The notes under the pieces were generated by a model. That model did not search any database, was not told the origin of the DNA, and saw only the letters and a list, made by a program, of their open reading frames with translations. Shown one piece after another: positions 31,579 through 33,711 of a DNA stretch of 33,711 nucleotides. This stretch comes from Candidatus Uhrbacteria bacterium. Its GTDB lineage: Bacteria; Patescibacteriota; Patescibacteriia; JACRJV01. The translations under genes were made by a program, and so were the position numbers. Location of the stretch: the NCBI GenBank assembly GCA_016215325.1, contig JACRJV010000001.1:1-33711 (forward strand). The letters are read 5' to 3'. Position 1 is the first letter of the stretch. Each line of letters opens with the position of its first letter.

Positions 31579-32839
31579 AATACTTGTTCCAGTGTTGATT
31601 TTGCTGGTCGCGAGTCTCTGGCAGGGCTCTGGACAGGGGAGAGTGCGTGCGCAGTCTGTTTCGAATACGGTCGCCAGCGCAAGCACAGCCACGCTCACAG
31701 ATTTGGAGACGCAGTTGCGTGAAAAACGCACCAAGATCGAAGAAATCCAAAAACGCATCAAAGAATATCAAACCGAAATTGCCAAGGTACAAGGGAAAAA
31801 ATTATCACTCCAGAATCAACTCGCAATTTTACGCGGTCGCATCGATGCAGCACGGCTCAAAATCGAGGAAACGCAGGCAAGAATTGATGAGACCATGTTG
31901 AAACGGAAGGATGTTGAACGCAAGGTGACCGCGACTCAAGATGATCTCAAAAAACAGCAAGCATTGCTCGCAGAGCTCTTGCGACTCTATCAACAAGAGA
32001 GCGACCCCTCGATCATCGAAGTGTTGTTGAAAGAATCCACGATCGCATCGTATTTTGATGCGTTGGAAGGCAACCGGCAACTGGGGGCAACAATGAACCA
32101 GACCATCGCAAAAGTGGAAACATTGCTCTCTACCTATCAACTCCAGCAGGCCGCTTTAGCACAGCAATACATCGATCTTGAGCGCCTCCAATCAGAACTG
32201 ACTGACCGTCGGTTGGCATTAGACAGTGAGCAGCTGACTCAAGAAAATATTCTTACCCAAACCAAACGGTCAGAGGTCAATTTCCAAAAATTGGTTGCTA
32301 GTGAACGCAATGATGAGCTCGTGGCAATGCAGCAGATTGGGCAACTCGAGAAAAGCGTGCGTGATAAACTTAAAAAACAGGGCTTAGATTCAAAATTAAG
32401 CCCCGATAGCGCCGTCTCCTTTGTCTGGCCCGTGCCCAACCAAGGAATTAGCGCCTATTTCCGTGATCCCGATTACCCATTCCGCAAAATTTTTGAACAC
32501 CCGGCGGTTGATATCCGCACGCTCATCGGCGGCAAATCATCCAACGGGGTTCCCATCCGGGCATCGGCCAGCGGCTATGTGGCCAAAGCGCGCGATGGGG
32601 GAGCCAAGGGATACAGTTATATCATGCTCATTCACAGCAACGAGTACTCCACAGTGTACGGGCATGTGTCCAGTATCAGTGTTGCCCAAGATGAATTTGT
32701 GGTGCAAGGGCAGGTGATTGGGTTAACTGGCGGCGCACCCGGCACCCACGGGGCAGGACCGTTTACCACCGGTCCGCATCTGCATTTTGAAATCCGCAAA
32801 GATGGTGTGCCCGTGAACCCATTAGATTATTTACCGTAG
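31556..32839 (+). CDS. Exported coiled-coil M23 peptidase (EnvC/NlpD-like)
   Basis: 427 residues. Residues 1-32 form a signal peptide (ILVPVLILLVASLW). Residues about 45-265 are a long coiled coil (LETQLREKRTKIEEIQKRI and following heptads), as in EnvC or the pneumococcal PcsB. The C-terminal LytM domain has HPAVD (His315, Asp319), YGHVS (His370) and HLHFE (His408, His410), so the zinc ligands are intact and it should be an active peptidoglycan endopeptidase, not only an activator. Proteins of this shape split septal peptidoglycan at division. The frame overlaps gltX by 23 bases, so the two are co-transcribed. ATG 31556 is supported by the signal peptide. Confidence 0.92.
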   Translation: MLSKHCNRILVPVLILLVASLWQGSGQGRVRAQSVSNTVASASTATLTDLETQLREKRTKIEEIQKRIKEYQTEIAKVQGKKLSLQNQLAILRGRIDAARLKIEETQARIDETMLKRKDVERKVTATQDDLKKQQALLAELLRLYQQESDPSIIEVLLKESTIASYFDALEGNRQLGATMNQTIAKVETLLSTYQLQQAALAQQYIDLERLQSELTDRRLALDSEQLTQENILTQTKRSEVNFQKLVASERNDELVAMQQIGQLEKSVRDKLKKQGLDSKLSPDSAVSFVWPVPNQGISAYFRDPDYPFRKIFEHPAVDIRTLIGGKSSNGVPIRASASGYVAKARDGGAKGYSYIMLIHSNEYSTVYGHVSSISVAQDEFVVQGQVIGLTGGAPGTHGAGPFTTGPHLHFEIRKDGVPVNPLDYLP

Positions 32840-32875
32840 ATTTGGATTATACATTTACTCTTACGAATTTAACCT

Positions 32876-33088
32876 ATGCCGGGATTTTGCAGTCGGTGCG
32901 GACAATCGGATGATGATATTTACAATCACGTGTGTGCGCCCAAGAGTCGCCGCAAATACCGTAATGGGACGTTGGATATTGTTGATACAAACAAGAACCA
33001 GGATGAAAAGGATGGAAAAGGAAGCGATGATGAATCAACGCCACCAGTGACCAATGAGCTCGAAGAACGGTACCCCCATTTACGATAG
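32876..33088 (+). CDS. 70-residue small zinc-binding protein with acidic middle
   Basis: CSRCG (Cys5, Cys8) and HVC (His18, Cys20) near the N-terminus could form a CCHC zinc knuckle. A basic patch (KSRRKYRNG) and an acidic stretch (DEKDGKGSDDE) follow. No family is known to me. It follows the M23 peptidase by 36 bases on the same strand and probably shares its transcript. Its stop codon lies in a hairpin (33067-33113). A second tiny CxxC/acidic protein is at 21163-21306, so this may be a type used repeatedly by this organism. Confidence 0.65.
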   Translation: MPGFCSRCGQSDDDIYNHVCAPKSRRKYRNGTLDIVDTNKNQDEKDGKGSDDESTPPVTNELEERYPHLR

Positions 33089-33113
33089 AGGCAATATCGA
33101 AGGGGGGTACTGT
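33067..33113 (+). terminator. Hairpin spanning the stop codon of the small gene
   Basis: GTACCCCC (33070-33077) pairs perfectly with GGGGGTAC (33103-33110), extended by three outer pairs, with an inner CGATA/TATCG stem. No T-tract follows, so intrinsic termination is uncertain; it may protect the 3' end. Confidence 0.5.
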
Positions 33114-33182
33114 AAATCAAATCGTAAGGGTATTAATTTTCTTTTTCATAGTATCATTTGATAGTTTTAGTAGTGTCGCAGA

Positions 33183-33711
33183 ATGACCTCATCCTCCGCC
33201 TCCAGAGTCTATCAACACTATCTGGATAAATTCCTCCTATTCTCCCCAGAAGCCCTGGAGGATATCTCCATGCAGCATATTGTGGCATACAAAAAACACA
33301 TCGATGAGAACCTCCAAAATACCAGCGTCTACATGGCCTTTGTCGCACTTCGTACATTCTTTGGGTATTGCCAGACAATGGGGTACAAAACTATCAACTA
33401 CAGGGCAATCCAATACCAGAAGTACAAAGTGGAGCCAATCCCGCAAATTCACGATGAAACCTACGAGCGGATGCTCGCCTTATGCGACACAACGAACTTC
33501 CATGGCCTTCGGAACTCTCTTGCTATCCGTATGCTCTACGACACCGGTGTACGGGTGAGGGAACTGGTAGACTTAAACACCGAACAGGTGACCCAACAGC
33601 CGTGCTCAGCCACTATCTTCCGGAGGAAGTTAAGCAAGTACAGACCCATTTTCTGGTCTCAGACGACGCAAAACTACCTAGAGAGTTACCTTTCACGACG
33701 CACTCCGTTAA
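33183..33711 (+). CDS. Tyrosine recombinase / phage-type integrase, 3' end cut by the window
   Basis: The frame is open to the last base (176 codons). The N-terminal core-binding SAM-like domain covers about residues 1-95 (VYQHYLDKFLLFSPEAL, IVAYKKHIDENLQNTSVYM, ALRTFFGYCQTMGY). The catalytic domain starts about residue 105, with LRNSLAIRMLYDTGVRVREL carrying the first catalytic Arg, then the lysine-containing beta-hairpin RRKLSKYRPIFWS. The second box (HxxR), the H/W and the Tyr nucleophile lie beyond the window. Enzymes of this type join or excise DNA at short core sites. It could belong to a small mobile element or be a XerC/XerD-like protein; the short spacing of box I to Lys fits both. 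No Shine-Dalgarno is seen. Confidence 0.85.
   Translation, partial: MTSSSASRVYQHYLDKFLLFSPEALEDISMQHIVAYKKHIDENLQNTSVYMAFVALRTFFGYCQTMGYKTINYRAIQYQKYKVEPIPQIHDETYERMLALCDTTNFHGLRNSLAIRMLYDTGVRVRELVDLNTEQVTQQPCSATIFRRKLSKYRPIFWSQTTQNYLESYLSRRTPL

Noticed and set aside
33114-33182. Attachment site shared with bases 60-95
   Set aside because: The two stretches share only a loose ATAGTTT.AGT pattern in AT-rich DNA, too weak to call a core site.
1-33711. Recoded genetic code (UGA as glycine)
   Set aside because: TGA ends several clearly complete proteins such as LexA and PrmC, and no conserved domain contains an in-frame TGA.
1-33711. Prophage, CRISPR-Cas or toxin-antitoxin system
   Set aside because: Apart from the recombinase fragment at the end, no phage structural gene, spaced repeat array or recognisable toxin-antitoxin pair was seen.

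Overview
The window looks like chromosome from a small-genome bacterium of the Candidate Phyla Radiation (Patescibacteria) type. The reasons are indirect: genes are tightly packed, often overlap by a few bases, and mostly lack Shine-Dalgarno sequences. There are also several uncharacterised envelope proteins, a PriA without an ATP-binding loop and a lone eukaryote-type glutamine synthetase. TGA works as a stop codon throughout, so the UGA-glycine code of some relatives is excluded. The phylum assignment is inference. I found no rRNA, tRNA or CRISPR array.

Layout. 1-928: a possible recombinase scrap and a D-Ala-D-Ala carboxypeptidase without its signal peptide. 1010-6088: a three-gene unit (unknown helical protein, large protein with an HENEH motif and a propeller-like C-terminus, membrane-anchored sugar dehydrogenase). 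6112-7158 (-): dusB, carrying a dispersed palindromic repeat in frame. 7233-9032: exported lysozyme-like protein from a probably leaderless mRNA. 9033-9636: gene-poor stretch with two terminators and a GC-rich cassette of hairpins and a possible frameshifted peptide. 9637-10740: type II glutamine synthetase. 10880-13110: lexA with an unusual hairpin leader, glycerate 2-kinase and a small protein. 13177-15139: divergent helical-repeat protein and dinB. 15163-19145: divergent aminotransferase and ppsA. 19039-21068 (-): O-antigen ligase-like protein and prmC. 21163-21306: tiny zinc-knuckle acidic protein. 21397-28597 (-): clpB, a second lysozyme-like protein, priA, def and fmt behind a CIRCE operator. 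28745-33088: WecG/TagA glycosyltransferase, small basic protein, gltX, M23 peptidase and a second tiny zinc-binding protein. 33183-33711: tyrosine recombinase running off the end.

How the genes fit together. Three themes stand out. The first is cell-envelope building and remodelling: carboxypeptidase, two lysozyme-like proteins, M23 peptidase, glycosyltransferase and O-antigen ligase-like protein. The second is stress and DNA damage: LexA, DinB, and ClpB under HrcA/CIRCE-type control. The third is translation: Def, Fmt, PrmC, GltX and Dus. Metabolism is limited to PEP synthase, glycerate 2-kinase, an aminotransferase and glutamine synthetase. Because clpB, the second lysozyme-like gene, priA, def and fmt lie head to tail with tiny gaps, a heat-shock promoter may drive formyl-Met handling and replication restart as well.

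The most unusual items are the 9154-9398 cassette, the HENEH/propeller protein, the pair of lysozyme-like exported proteins, the 8-bp periodic hairpin in the lexA leader, the PriA that has lost its ATPase motifs, and short dispersed repeats sitting in frame in protein linkers.
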